From Macrococcoides psychrotolerans (GTDB taxonomy: Bacteria; Bacillota; Bacilli; Staphylococcales; Staphylococcaceae): a stretch of DNA of 64,000 nucleotides. Numbering within the stretch: position 1 is the first letter of the stretch; each line of letters opens with the position of its first letter. The position numbers were made by a program, and so were the translations under genes. The stretch covers positions 1,798,001 to 1,862,000 of the forward strand of contig NZ_CP124591.1 of assembly GCF_038095555.1 (NCBI RefSeq), read 5' to 3'. The notes beneath the pieces are model-generated. The model did not search any database. It was not told the origin of the DNA and saw nothing but the letters and a program-made list of their open reading frames with translations. Below, piece by piece: positions 17,411-26,903 of this stretch.

Positions 17411-18133
17411 TTAATGGTCGTCTGACACTTTATGTGACATATAAACCATTGATAACATTACAAAGATATAGGCTTGAATTGAACCTACAAAAATTGAGAA
17501 ACCTTGCCAGATAAGAGTTGGAATTGCTGCACCTAGCATGCCAGCTGCTCCAGCTGTACCTAGCGTTGCAAGTAATCCGAGCAATACTTCACCTGCGAAA
17601 ATGTTACCATAAAGACGCAGACCAAGCGTTAAAGTTGATGAAAATTCTTCGATGATTTTAAATGGCACCATAAACCATACTGGTTGAGCAAAACTCTTTA
17701 AGTAATTACCAGTACCGCGCATCTTAACACCATAGAAATGTGTTAATAGCACCATCAGTGTAGAAAGTGTTAATGTAACTGTCGGGTCTGCTGTTGGAGA
17801 TTTCCACCATAATGTGTGACCATTAATAATTGCAAATGGTAACCCCAGCATATTTGCAACAAAGATAAATAATAACAATGTTACAGCCAGGAAATGAAAA
17901 CGCCCACCTTTATTCCACGCCATGTTACTGTTGATAATTCCTCTTGTAAAGTCAAAAATCCATTCAATAAAGTTCTGTTTACCGTGAGGTCTTACACTTA
18001 AATTTCGTGTAAAGAACATCGCTATTAAAAAAACGATTGCTGCTGTCACCGTAAGCATCAACATCGATGAAAGATCAAATATCATTTCATGACCGAATAA
18101 ATCAAGACTATAGAGGGGTGATACGTGTCCCAT
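17411..18133 (-). CDS. atpB: ATP synthase a subunit
   Basis: Stator of the Fo proton channel. The 240-residue membrane protein contains the essential arginine in LTLGLRLYGNIFAGE and the C-terminal GSIQAYIFVMLSMVYMS helix. It follows atpI by 24 bases. Confidence 0.97.
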   Translation of the reverse strand: MGHVSPLYSLDLFGHEMIFDLSSMLMLTVTAAIVFLIAMFFTRNLSVRPHGKQNFIEWIFDFTRGIINSNMAWNKGGRFHFLAVTLLLFIFVANMLGLPFAIINGHTLWWKSPTADPTVTLTLSTLMVLLTHFYGVKMRGTGNYLKSFAQPVWFMVPFKIIEEFSSTLTLGLRLYGNIFAGEVLLGLLATLGTAGAAGMLGAAIPTLIWQGFSIFVGSIQAYIFVMLSMVYMSHKVSDDH

Positions 18134-18157
18134 TACTTCACCTCTTCCATATATGTA

Positions 18158-18511
18158 TTATTTTTTCAAACTGTTAACAGAATGTACGATAATCATAACA
18201 TACGTTAACATCAGGCCGAGTGCGATTCCAAGCAAATTAATGCTTTGCGGAAATCTTACCCAGAAGAGGCATGCCATGACCGCTATTAAAAAGCGAATCC
18301 CCATACCACTCGAAACATAGAGCACATCACTATTGATTGCTCGCAATAAATTGTGATGCCAGACAAAACTACTGATTGCCGAAGCAATTGTACCAATGAT
18401 CAATCCTAATATGAAGCTATTTCTATAGAAAATATAAATAATAGCAAGTAGAATTATCAAGCACAAAAAATACTTTAGATACAAGTTGAAAAATGTCTTA
18501 AATTCTGACAT
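18158..18511 (-). CDS. atpI: ATP synthase protein I
   Basis: Small membrane protein of 117 residues with four predicted membrane segments and low conservation, as is normal for AtpI, which helps c-ring assembly or magnesium handling. It is identified mainly by its place as first gene of the atp operon, directly downstream of a strong promoter. Confidence 0.85.
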   Translation of the reverse strand: MSEFKTFFNLYLKYFLCLIILLAIIYIFYRNSFILGLIIGTIASAISSFVWHHNLLRAINSDVLYVSSGMGIRFLIAVMACLFWVRFPQSINLLGIALGLMLTYVMIIVHSVNSLKK

Positions 18512-18572
18512 ATCAGGATAAACTCCTTAGAAAAAGTTTTCACATGAATGAAAACAGTTTCATTCCTAATTT

Positions 18573-18601
18573 ATGATAATATAGGGCAAAATATGTGTCA
18601 A
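18573..18601 (-). promoter_or_regulatory. Promoter of the atp operon
   Basis: On the minus strand a perfect -35 TTGACA (18596-18601) is followed after 17 bases by TATCAT (18573-18578). It is about 60 bases upstream of atpI. Confidence 0.7.
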
Positions 18602-18698
18602 TGCTATGTGAAAAACTTAAAAATTAAAGTTTCACTAAATGTTCACAAATCAGACACATTTAAGCGTTTAATAAAAAGTCTGATAATTGCAAACGTAA

Positions 18699-19841
18699 TT
18701 ACTTGCTTCCAACTTTAAATGGCGCAGGTTTTTCTTCTGTCAAGCTGAAATAATATTTAATATGTTCACAAATACGTTGTGAAGTTTCACCATCGCCATA
18801 AGGATTGCTCGCTTTAGACATGGATTGATATAATGTCTCATCAGTTAACAAAGATTTTGTTAATTGATAAATATCTTCTTCTTCAACGCCCGCTAACTTT
18901 AATGTCCCAGCTTTAACACCTTCAGGACGTTCGGTTGTGTCACGTAGCACAAGCACTGGCTTACCTAACGATGGTGCTTCTTCTTGCACGCCACCCGAAT
19001 CTGTAAGAATAAAATGACTGCGACTTGCGAAATTATGGAAGTCGATAACATCTAAAGGTTCAATCAATTGAATACGGTCATGATTATTTAAATGTTCTGC
19101 AGCAATTTCACGCACTTTTGGATTTTTATGCATCGGGTAGACAACTTCAACATCTTCAAACTCGTCCACGATTCTTCTGATTGCACTGAAGATATTATGC
19201 ATTGGCTGACCAATATTTTCTCTTCGATGTGCAGTTAATAGAATCACTCTACGCTCACCTGCACTGTCTAAGATATCAGAACGATAATCCGACTTTACCG
19301 TCGTCTTTAAAGCGTCAATCGCAGTATTACCTGTGATAACAATTCTATCTTCAGGCTTATTTTCATTACGAAGATTCTGTGCTGCATCATCAGTCGGTGC
19401 AAAATGAAGGTCTGCCAATGTGCCTGTCATTTGTCTATTCATTTCTTCTGGGAATGGAGAGTATTTCTGCCAAGTTCTAAGCCCCGCTTCAACATGTCCA
19501 ATCGCTACTTCATTATAAAAAGCAGCAAGACTTCCAGCAAATGTCGTTGTTGTGTCTCCATGTACAAGAATCATATCAGGGCGCGCTTCTTTGATGACTT
19601 CTTCTAATCCTAAGATAACACGGCTTGTCACTTCAGACAGTGTTTGACCTGCCTTCATAATGTTCAAATCATAATCCGGAGTAATTCCAAATATCTCAAG
19701 TACTTGATCCAGCATTTCACGATGTTGTGCAGTCACAACAACGATCGGTTCTAATTCTGGATCATTCTTTAAAGCCAATACAAGGGGAGCCATCTTAATT
19801 GCTTCTGGTCGTGTACCAAAGATTGTCATTATCTTCTTCAT
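18699..19841 (-). CDS. mnaA: UDP-N-acetylglucosamine 2-epimerase
   Basis: Interconverts UDP-GlcNAc and UDP-ManNAc; in staphylococci this feeds ManNAc into the linkage unit of wall teichoic acid. The 380-residue GT-B fold protein has FGTRPEAIKMAPL, HGDTTTT, GHVEAGLRT and DSGGVQEEAPSLGKPVLVLR, all family signatures. It is next to upp and the atp operon, as in S. aureus. Confidence 0.95.
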   Translation of the reverse strand: MKKIMTIFGTRPEAIKMAPLVLALKNDPELEPIVVVTAQHREMLDQVLEIFGITPDYDLNIMKAGQTLSEVTSRVILGLEEVIKEARPDMILVHGDTTTTFAGSLAAFYNEVAIGHVEAGLRTWQKYSPFPEEMNRQMTGTLADLHFAPTDDAAQNLRNENKPEDRIVITGNTAIDALKTTVKSDYRSDILDSAGERRVILLTAHRRENIGQPMHNIFSAIRRIVDEFEDVEVVYPMHKNPKVREIAAEHLNNHDRIQLIEPLDVIDFHNFASRSHFILTDSGGVQEEAPSLGKPVLVLRDTTERPEGVKAGTLKLAGVEEEDIYQLTKSLLTDETLYQSMSKASNPYGDGETSQRICEHIKYYFSLTEEKPAPFKVGSK

Positions 19842-19855
19842 ATCAATTCTCCTAA

Positions 19856-20485
19856 TTATTTAGTCCCGAACAATCGATCGCCTGCATCACCCAATCCTGG
19901 AACAATGTAGCCATGATCATTGAGTTTTTCATCTAGTCCTGCAATATAAATATCTACATCTGGATGTGCTTTTTGTAATGCTTCTACACCTTCTGGAGCA
20001 GCAACGAGACACATAAATCTAATCTTTACAGCACCGCGTTTCTTCAATGAGTTAATTGCTTCTATTGCCGATCCACCTGTTGCAAGCATTGGATCCACTA
20101 CAATAAAGTCGCGCTCTTCAATGTCTTGTGGCATCTTTGCAAAATATTCTACAGGTTGAAGCGTCTCAGGATCACGATATAGACCAATATGACCGACACG
20201 CGCTGCAGGAATCATCTTCAGCACACCTTCAGTCATGCCTAGTCCGGCACGTAATATTGGGACAACTGCAATCTTTTTTCCTGACAGGCGTTTTGCTGTC
20301 ATCTCAGTAACTGGTGTCTTAATCTGTACGTCATCTAGCTCAAGGTCACGTGTTACTTCGTATGCCATTAACATACCAACTTCATCAACAAGCTCACGAA
20401 ACTCTTTCGTACCCGTTGACTCCTCTCGAATATAACTTAATTTGTGTTGAATAAGGGGGTGATCAAATACATGGACTTTCGCCAT
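19856..20485 (-). CDS. upp: Uracil phosphoribosyltransferase
   Basis: Salvages uracil to UMP using PRPP. The 209-residue protein has the PRPP loop VDPMLATGGSA and the uracil-binding C-terminal segment YIVPGLGDAGDRLFGTK. It lies 21 bases after glyA and before mnaA. Confidence 0.97.
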   Translation of the reverse strand: MAKVHVFDHPLIQHKLSYIREESTGTKEFRELVDEVGMLMAYEVTRDLELDDVQIKTPVTEMTAKRLSGKKIAVVPILRAGLGMTEGVLKMIPAARVGHIGLYRDPETLQPVEYFAKMPQDIEERDFIVVDPMLATGGSAIEAINSLKKRGAVKIRFMCLVAAPEGVEALQKAHPDVDIYIAGLDEKLNDHGYIVPGLGDAGDRLFGTK

Positions 20486-20506
20486 ACTATACCTCTTTCC
20501 TAATAA

Positions 20507-21742
20507 TTATTTATATAATGGATATTTTTCTGTTATTGCACGTACACGCGCCTTTGCATTATGCTTCACTGTTTCATCTTCTGTATGAGCGAGCACGTCC
20601 GCAATAATCGATGCAATATCTTTCATGTCTTCTTCATTAAATCCACGTGTTGTCACAGCCGGTGTCCCGATTCTAATACCACTTGTAACGAATGGACTTT
20701 CTTTATCAAATGGAATCGTATTTTTATTTGTAGTAATGCCGACATCGTCAAGTGCACGCTCTGCGACTTTACCCGTAATGTTACAGCTCGTTACATCTAT
20801 ACTCATCAAGTGATTGTCTGTGCCGCCAGAAACAATGCGTAATCCTTTTTCAGTTAAAGCATCCGCTAATGTCTTCGCATTAAGTACCACTTGCTGTTGA
20901 TATGCTTTAAAGTCTTCTGTCAACGCTTCACCAAATGCGACAGCTTTGGCTGCGATAACATGCATCAATGGTCCGCCTTGAATTCCAGGAAATATCATCT
21001 TATCGATCGCTTTTGCATACTCTTCCTTACAAATGATCATACCACCACGAGGTCCACGTAATGTCTTATGTGTCGTCGTCGTAACAAAGTCTGCATGAGA
21101 TACTGGATTCGGATGAAGACCAGCAGCTACAAGCCCTGCGATATGTGCCATGTCGACCATCAGTTTTGCACCGACTTCATCTGCAATCGTTTTAAACGCT
21201 TCAAAATCAATAGTTCGTGAATATGCTGATGTGCCTGCAACGATAAGTGCAGGTTTATGTTCTCGTGCAAGTTCGCGAACAACATCATAATCAATTCTTT
21301 CTGTTTTCTCATCTACACCATAAGCAACAAAATTATAATCTACACCACTAAAGTTCACTGGCGAACCATGCGTGAGGTGACCTCCATGGCTTAAATTCAT
21401 TCCTAGAACTGTGTCTCCAGGTTTTAAAGCGACACGGTAAACGGCCATATTAGCCTGCGAACCTGAATGCGGTTGTACATTGACATGTTCCGCTCCAAAG
21501 AGCTCTTTAATACGATTGCGTGCTAAATCCTCAACGATATCTACAAACTCACACCCACCATAATAACGGCGATGCGGGTAGCCTTCAGCGTATTTATTTG
21601 TCAGAACCGATCCCTGTGCTTCCATCACGGCTTTTGATACAAAATTCTCAGACGCAATTAATTCAATATGATGGTCTTGTCTCTCAAATTCTTTCGTGAT
21701 TGCTTCAAATACTTGATTATCTTGCTGTTTAATTTCTGACAT
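20507..21742 (-). CDS. glyA: Serine hydroxymethyltransferase
   Basis: PLP enzyme that converts serine and tetrahydrofolate to glycine and methylene-tetrahydrofolate. The 411-residue protein has YPHRRYYGGCEFVD, the PLP-lysine motif TTTTHKTLRGPRGG and SGIRIGTPAVTTRGF. It belongs to the minus-strand run ywlG-like, glyA, upp. Confidence 0.97.
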   Translation of the reverse strand: MSEIKQQDNQVFEAITKEFERQDHHIELIASENFVSKAVMEAQGSVLTNKYAEGYPHRRYYGGCEFVDIVEDLARNRIKELFGAEHVNVQPHSGSQANMAVYRVALKPGDTVLGMNLSHGGHLTHGSPVNFSGVDYNFVAYGVDEKTERIDYDVVRELAREHKPALIVAGTSAYSRTIDFEAFKTIADEVGAKLMVDMAHIAGLVAAGLHPNPVSHADFVTTTTHKTLRGPRGGMIICKEEYAKAIDKMIFPGIQGGPLMHVIAAKAVAFGEALTEDFKAYQQQVVLNAKTLADALTEKGLRIVSGGTDNHLMSIDVTSCNITGKVAERALDDVGITTNKNTIPFDKESPFVTSGIRIGTPAVTTRGFNEEDMKDIASIIADVLAHTEDETVKHNAKARVRAITEKYPLYK

Positions 21743-21751
21743 AATACCCTC

Positions 21752-22276
21752 CTATTTATATTGAGCGCGTGGCCCACCAATTAATTTCGGACGATGTGTT
21801 GCTATCGTGACTACTGCCCCGCCCACTTTTTTCGTTGTGGTTCTTACCGGAATCTGTACATGCTTAATATGCATTCCTATAAGCGTCTGACCAATATCAA
21901 TACCACAGTCTGCCTGGACATGTTCAACTACGACAGGATCCTTAAAGTGACGATAAGCTGCTGCTGACATACTGCCCCCTGCTTGTTTTGCAGGAACAAC
22001 CGTAACTTCATTTAGCTGATAGTTGAGCATAACTTCTCGTTCCATCGTTAATGCTCGGTTAATATGTTCACATCCTTGGAAACAAAAATCCACACCCGTT
22101 CTATTATGAACATCATCAAATATTTCAATAAACTGTGCAGCAACTTCATCAGAACTATGTGTTCCGATTTTTTCACCGATGACCTCAGATGTAGAACAGC
22201 CGATTACACATAATTGGCCCTCTTTAAAGAAATCTTTTGCTTCTAGCTCTGTCATCAACTGTTTAAGACTATTCAT
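21752..22276 (-). CDS. TIGR01440/UPF0340 family protein (YwlG-like)
   Basis: Unknown function. The 174-residue protein has the family features CVIGCSTSEVIGEKIGTHSS near the N terminus and GIDIGQTLIGMHIKHVQIPVR later, ending with RPKLIGGPRAQY. It overlaps rpiB by 8 bases and precedes glyA by 9, so it is in the same transcript. Confidence 0.85.
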   Translation of the reverse strand: MNSLKQLMTELEAKDFFKEGQLCVIGCSTSEVIGEKIGTHSSDEVAAQFIEIFDDVHNRTGVDFCFQGCEHINRALTMEREVMLNYQLNEVTVVPAKQAGGSMSAAAYRHFKDPVVVEHVQADCGIDIGQTLIGMHIKHVQIPVRTTTKKVGGAVVTIATHRPKLIGGPRAQYK

Positions 22277-22715
22277 TGCAAGACTCCAGCGCTGCTAATT
22301 TATCAATCCTCTTCTGGTGGCGACCCCCTTCAAATTCAGCGTCCAGCCATGTCTGAACAATTAACAGCATTAGCCCTTCGCCTATCACACGTTGTCCCAT
22401 TGCTAATATATTAGAGTTGTTATGCTCACGCGTCACTTGCGCTGTAAATACATCGTGCACTAATGCACAGCGAATACCTGGCACTTTATTCGCTGCGATG
22501 CTCATTCCAATACCTGTGCCACAAATCAAGATTCCACGGTCACATTCTCCATTCACTACACTCTTAGCAACTGGCTTAGCATAATCAGGATAATCAACAG
22601 ATGTTTCATCTGGTGGGCCAAAATCAACATATTCAATATTTTGGGACTGTAATAATTCAATGATTTTCTCTTTATACTGAAATCCACCATGATCACTTGC
22701 GATTGCAATTTTCAA
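22269..22715 (-). CDS. rpiB: Ribose-5-phosphate isomerase B
   Basis: Isomerises ribose 5-phosphate and ribulose 5-phosphate, or a related sugar phosphate. The 148-residue protein has IAIASDHGGF, the catalytic Cys65 in CGTGIGMSIAANK, and HDVFTAQVTREHNNSN with the active-site His region. Confidence 0.93.
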   Translation of the reverse strand: MKIAIASDHGGFQYKEKIIELLQSQNIEYVDFGPPDETSVDYPDYAKPVAKSVVNGECDRGILICGTGIGMSIAANKVPGIRCALVHDVFTAQVTREHNNSNILAMGQRVIGEGLMLLIVQTWLDAEFEGGRHQKRIDKLAALESCNE

Positions 22716-22781
22716 ATAAACAACCTCCCTTAAATCTATATCACTCTATATTATACCGTATTTCATGTATGAGTAAATCAA

Positions 22782-23204
22782 TTATCGGTCGAGCTTTCGA
22801 AGCATTTCACGAATATAATAGGAGAGTTCGTTATAAGTATCTAAATACACTGAGAAATCCCCTCCGTAAGGGTCTGATATATCTCCCTTCTCATCCATCG
22901 CATACTCTTTTAAAGTATATACATTACTTCCTGGATACATTAACTTAATTTGCATTTTATGACTATTTGTCATCGTCAATATTAAATCCTTTTCACTATC
23001 TATAGCATCGAACTGATGACTCTCTGTTACAGGCACTAAGTTTTCCTGCTCAATGATTGATGCTGCATGCTTTGAAATAGGCTGTCCTTCTTGTGCATAC
23101 AGCCCAGCTGAAGAAAATAAATGGTTAGAATTAAGTGATTTTGCGATACTTTCTGCCATTGGACTACGACAAGTATTCCCTGTACAAACGAATACGATTT
23201 CCAT
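22782..23204 (-). CDS. Low-molecular-weight protein (arginine/tyrosine) phosphatase
   Basis: The N-terminal VFVCTGNTCRSPMAE is the CX5R phosphatase loop (Cys7 to Arg13), and DISDPYGG supplies the general-acid aspartate. The 140-residue protein is in the position of ptpB in S. aureus and ywlE in Bacillus. YwlE is known as a protein-arginine phosphatase opposing McsB; which activity applies here depends on a loop residue that cannot be settled by eye. Confidence 0.9.
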   Translation of the reverse strand: MEIVFVCTGNTCRSPMAESIAKSLNSNHLFSSAGLYAQEGQPISKHAASIIEQENLVPVTESHQFDAIDSEKDLILTMTNSHKMQIKLMYPGSNVYTLKEYAMDEKGDISDPYGGDFSVYLDTYNELSYYIREMLRKLDR

Positions 23205-23211
23205 ATGCCAC

Positions 23212-24216
23212 CTACTTTCTTGTAACTGCTTTATTGATACGATTCATTAACGCATCACTACCATTATAAGACGTAAAGTCAGTAATATATATCTTTTCAA
23301 TTTCCTCTATATCATCTGCACTGCGCAGCGCATCATATAAATCATACATTGCACCCCCACTATCTTCAAACGTAGCACCAAGTTTAAAGAACCATCCACC
23401 ATTCACTTTATCCTTTTCACTTAGTGGTGCAATAATCGCTTCATTTGCAGCCAGTTCCAAACTTTCAAATCGCTCCACTAATTCTAATGGGCTGTTCGGC
23501 GCATAATGTCGATATTTCATACCTGGAGCAATTGGTTTGTCTCCCTCAATACGTTCATCGCTCATACATCCAGGCACCACCATTTCCAGGTCATTGTGTG
23601 TAATCGCTCCTGGCCTTGCAATTCTAAATGGATACTGACTACAATCAACAACCGTGCTTTCTATTCCGACCTCTACTTGTTCGCTTTGAACAATGCCAAA
23701 TATCTTCCCTTCCATATCATGAATCACGTGTTCTGCTTTTGTAGGTGACGGTTTGCCGCTCGTATTAGCGGACGGTGCAGCGAGCAACAAATCAGTCATC
23801 TCGATGAGTTGATGCGCAACCTTATGTGCAGGCATACGTACTGCCACCGTATTTAGTCCCGCAGTAACACTTTCCGCAAGGATACCTTGTTTTACTGGAA
23901 CGATAAATGATATAGGCCCTGGCCAGAAATAATCCATCAACTTATAAGCCGCCGCATGAATATCATGAGTAAACCATTCAAGCTGTGACAGATGATGAAT
24001 ATGTACAATTAACGGATTATCTTGTGGTCTGCCTTTCGCTTTGAATATCGCTGCTACTGCCTCTCTATTTGTAGCATCAGCTGCTAAACCATATACTGTT
24101 TCAGTGGGAATTGCGATTGTTTCTCCTGCTTTGAAACCTGTAATGATTTCCTGTACGTGTGGATATGTGGACAAATCTTCCACATAGTTACACACATCCC
24201 AAACATTTGTTCTCAC
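23212..24216 (-). CDS. L-threonylcarbamoyladenylate synthase (Sua5/YwlC)
   Basis: Makes threonylcarbamoyl-AMP for the t6A37 modification of ANN-decoding tRNAs. The open frame extends to 24450 into prmC, but the real start is the GTG at 24216, eight bases after AAGGAG. This gives 334 residues beginning MRTNVWDVCNYVED, which resembles the S. aureus N terminus. The YrdC domain has TETVYGLAADA and KAKGRPQDNPLIVHI; the C-terminal third is the Sua5 domain (APGMKYRHYAPNSPLE). A set of DnaA-box-like sites covers its start region. Confidence 0.93.
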   Translation of the reverse strand: MRTNVWDVCNYVEDLSTYPHVQEIITGFKAGETIAIPTETVYGLAADATNREAVAAIFKAKGRPQDNPLIVHIHHLSQLEWFTHDIHAAAYKLMDYFWPGPISFIVPVKQGILAESVTAGLNTVAVRMPAHKVAHQLIEMTDLLLAAPSANTSGKPSPTKAEHVIHDMEGKIFGIVQSEQVEVGIESTVVDCSQYPFRIARPGAITHNDLEMVVPGCMSDERIEGDKPIAPGMKYRHYAPNSPLELVERFESLELAANEAIIAPLSEKDKVNGGWFFKLGATFEDSGGAMYDLYDALRSADDIEEIEKIYITDFTSYNGSDALMNRINKAVTRK

Positions 24217-24304
24217 TTCGTTCACTCCTTTATTTAAAGGTCTTTCATGTAAAAATAAAAAGTTATGCACAAAATGTGGATAACTTTTTAGAATTGTGCA
24301 TAAC
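24158..24304. promoter_or_regulatory. Group of DnaA-box-like nonamers upstream of sua5
   Basis: The stretch 24262-24304 holds an 11-bp perfect inverted repeat. Three nonamers fit TTATNCACA: 24263-24271 (TTATGCACA), 24275-24283 (TGTGGATAA, the exact box on the minus strand) and 24295-24303 (TGTGCATAA). Two further one-mismatch boxes, TGTGGATAT at 24158 and TGTGGACAA at 24166, lie within the first codons of sua5. The inverted repeat has no adequate T tract for a terminator. Confidence 0.6.
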
Positions 24305-24307
24305 TTA

Positions 24308-25147
24308 TTAACACCATTTAAACCATAGCACTCGATCATTACCATTAATATCTTTATGTATATTGACGTGTAAATGACTAAAATGTTCGTGAATATAATG
24401 TGTGAGTGCATCCGCCTGACGGTGCCCGATTTCAAACGCAATAAAGGCACCTTGATTCATAACTTCCGGGAGACTTTTAATCATACGTTTATAAAGTACA
24501 AGCCCTGCATCTTCTGCAAATAGCGCAAGTTCAGGATCAAAGAGCGCGGTCAAGTTCATCTCTGTCACTTCATCTCTACTAATATAAGGGGGATTGGATA
24601 GCAGTGCATCTAGCTTTATCCCTCTTTCAATAATAGGTTGAAGTAGATCACCTTCAAAACATGTCACTCGTGCATCTAAGAGCGCAATATTATGCAGCGC
24701 TACTTGCAACGCTTTCCGACTAATATCTGAAGCATACATCGTACATCCACTTTCTAGTTGAACCGTTGCTGCAATCGCACCACTTCCAGTTCCTATATCT
24801 GCAACAACGTCTGATGGAGATACATGCGCTAAAGCAAGCGCTACAAGCTCTTCTGTTTCAGGTCTAGGAACGAGTACGCGTTCATCCACCATAAATTTGC
24901 GGTCATAAAACATCTGAAAACCAGTAATATGAGCAAGCGGCTCATGCCGAACAAGCCGCGCAATCCCCTCTTTATATTGCGCACATTCTTCATCACTCAA
25001 CTGACGTTCACCTAGCATAATATCTGTTCTCGAGAGAGCAAACAGATCCATCATTAGAAAAGTCGCTCCAATAGCTGGCTCTTGTGCATTAATAAGCGCT
25101 ACTTCTCCTTCTTTAATAAGATTTCTTAAATTAGAGTACGCCATCAT
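24308..25147 (-). CDS. prmC: Release factor glutamine methyltransferase
   Basis: Methylates the glutamine of the GGQ motif in release factors. The 279-residue protein has the SAM-binding VADIGTGSGAIA and the substrate motif LLSNPPYISRDE, with the N-terminal helical domain ahead of them. It begins within the last codons of prfA (17-base overlap), which couples it to its substrate gene. Confidence 0.96.
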   Translation of the reverse strand: MMAYSNLRNLIKEGEVALINAQEPAIGATFLMMDLFALSRTDIMLGERQLSDEECAQYKEGIARLVRHEPLAHITGFQMFYDRKFMVDERVLVPRPETEELVALALAHVSPSDVVADIGTGSGAIAATVQLESGCTMYASDISRKALQVALHNIALLDARVTCFEGDLLQPIIERGIKLDALLSNPPYISRDEVTEMNLTALFDPELALFAEDAGLVLYKRMIKSLPEVMNQGAFIAFEIGHRQADALTHYIHEHFSHLHVNIHKDINGNDRVLWFKWC

Positions 25148-26207
25148 TTAATGCTTCTAACTTAGACGTTTGTTCTGCAATTGTTAATGCATCGATGATT
25201 TCTCCTAATTTACCCTCAACAATTTGATCTAATTTTTGAATCGTCAAACCGATACGATGATCAGTTACACGATTTTGAGGATAGTTATATGTTCTAATAC
25301 GTTCAGAGCGATCACCTGTTCCTACCGCTGATTTACGTTGTTCAGAATACTTCGCTTGTTCTTCTTGTAATTTCGCATCAAATACACGTGTTTTAAGTAA
25401 TTTCAATGCTTTTTCACGGTTTTTAATTTGAGATTTCTCAGAAGATGTCGCCACAATCCCTGTTGGAATATGCGTAATACGTACTGCTGAGTCAGTCGTA
25501 TTTACGTGCTGACCGCCAGAACCTGATGAACGGTACGTTTCAATACGTAAATCTTCTTGACGAATCTCAATTTCCACATCTTCTACTTCAGGTAATACAG
25601 CAACCGTTGCTGTAGACGTATGTATTCGTCCACCACTTTCAGTTGTTGGAATACGTTGTACACGGTGTGCTCCATTTTCGAATTTCAACTTACTGTATGC
25701 ACCTTTACCGATGATTGTGAAACTGATTTCTTTAAACCCACCATGATCAGCTTCATTCGTTTCCATCACTTCAATCTTCCAGCCCTGTTCTTCTGAAAAT
25801 CTTGAATACATACGGAATAAGTCTCCAGCAAAGATATTTGCTTCATCCCCACCAGCTGCACCACGAATCTCCATAACCACGTTTTTGTCATCCATCGGGT
25901 CTTTAGGGATTAATAATAGTTTCATCCTTTCTTCTAGTTCAGGAATTTGAGGTTTTAACGTATTGATTTCCTCTTTAATCATTTCTTGCTCATCAGCATC
26001 ACTGGCTTCACCCATCATTTCTAATGCTTCTTCAAGTTGCTGTTTTACTTCTTTGTATCCTCTATACACTTCAACCGTTTCCTGAAGGTCAGCCTGTTCT
26101 TTTGAGTATTCTCTTAATTTATCGGTATCACTTACGATATCTGGATCACTTAATAATTCATTTAATTGTTCGTAACGCTGTTCTACAATTTCTAACTGAT
26201 CAAACAT
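25131..26207 (-). CDS. prfA: Peptide chain release factor 1
   Basis: Reads UAA and UAG stop codons and triggers peptide release. The 358-residue protein has the catalytic GSGGQHVNTTDSAV motif and the codon-recognition region further upstream in the protein. It lies between tdk and prmC, the usual order. Confidence 0.97.
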   Translation of the reverse strand: MFDQLEIVEQRYEQLNELLSDPDIVSDTDKLREYSKEQADLQETVEVYRGYKEVKQQLEEALEMMGEASDADEQEMIKEEINTLKPQIPELEERMKLLLIPKDPMDDKNVVMEIRGAAGGDEANIFAGDLFRMYSRFSEEQGWKIEVMETNEADHGGFKEISFTIIGKGAYSKLKFENGAHRVQRIPTTESGGRIHTSTATVAVLPEVEDVEIEIRQEDLRIETYRSSGSGGQHVNTTDSAVRITHIPTGIVATSSEKSQIKNREKALKLLKTRVFDAKLQEEQAKYSEQRKSAVGTGDRSERIRTYNYPQNRVTDHRIGLTIQKLDQIVEGKLGEIIDALTIAEQTSKLEALNDGVL

Positions 26208-26225
26208 AACATTCTCCTTTAAATT

Positions 26226-26801
26226 TTATTTAGGTACAACATGATGTTCCCTACATCTTGGTTCATAACTTTCCTTTGCACCAACAAGTATAATCGGATC
26301 ATCGAACTTGGCGGGCACACCATCTATTAATCGCTGCGTACGGGAGCTAGGTGCTCCACATACACTGCAAACAGCCTGAAGTTTCGTCACATGTTCGCTA
26401 ACCGCCATGAGTTCTGGCACCGGCTCAAACGGAACACCCCTAAAGTCCATATCTAGTCCGGCAACAATCACTCTATATCCTTCTTCTGCAAGCTGTGTTG
26501 CAACACCTACGATATCATTATCAAAGAACTGCACTTCATCTATCGCTATAATATCATGCGTCTCTTTTACATGTTCTAATATTTCTGATGAATGATGCAC
26601 ATTTACAGCTTCTACTTTATTGCCGTTGTGTGATACAACTTCCAGTTCACTATATCTATCGTCTATAGACGGTTTAAATACAATCACTTTTTGTTTTGCG
26701 AAAAGTCCACGTCGCACGCGGCGAATTAACTCTTCACTTTTCCCACTAAACATACTTCCTGTAACACATTCTATCCAACCTGAATGGTAATGCTCATACA
26801 T
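26226..26801 (-). CDS. tdk: Thymidine kinase
   Basis: Phosphorylates thymidine to dTMP. The 191-residue type II kinase has the P-loop GSMFSGKSEEL, the Walker B-like IIAIDEVQFF, and a zinc site from CSVCG and CREHH. It starts upstream of prfA by 19 bases. Confidence 0.97.
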   Translation of the reverse strand: MYEHYHSGWIECVTGSMFSGKSEELIRRVRRGLFAKQKVIVFKPSIDDRYSELEVVSHNGNKVEAVNVHHSSEILEHVKETHDIIAIDEVQFFDNDIVGVATQLAEEGYRVIVAGLDMDFRGVPFEPVPELMAVSEHVTKLQAVCSVCGAPSSRTQRLIDGVPAKFDDPIILVGAKESYEPRCREHHVVPK

Positions 26802-26859
26802 TTAAATGCCACCTTTATAAACAATAATCGATTAATTATATCATAAATTGTTTATAAAA

Positions 26860-26900
26860 AATAAAAAATCCCACAACCAAAACTGGCCATGGGATCATTT
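26860..26900 (-). terminator. Terminator after rpmE2
   Basis: On the minus strand ATCCCA (26890-26895) pairs with TGGGAT (26868-26873), with TGGCCA-type inner pairing, followed by a T-rich tract. It ends the rpmE2 transcript before tdk. Confidence 0.75.
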
Positions 26901-26903
26901 GAA

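Noticed and set aside
24262..24304. Terminator of prmC
   Set aside because: The inverted repeat is not followed by a T tract on the minus strand, has a long loop, and is better explained by DnaA-box nonamers.
24217..24450. 78-residue N-terminal extension of the Sua5 frame
   Set aside because: It overlaps prmC, matches no YrdC/Sua5 sequence, and a GTG with a strong ribosome site gives the expected N terminus.
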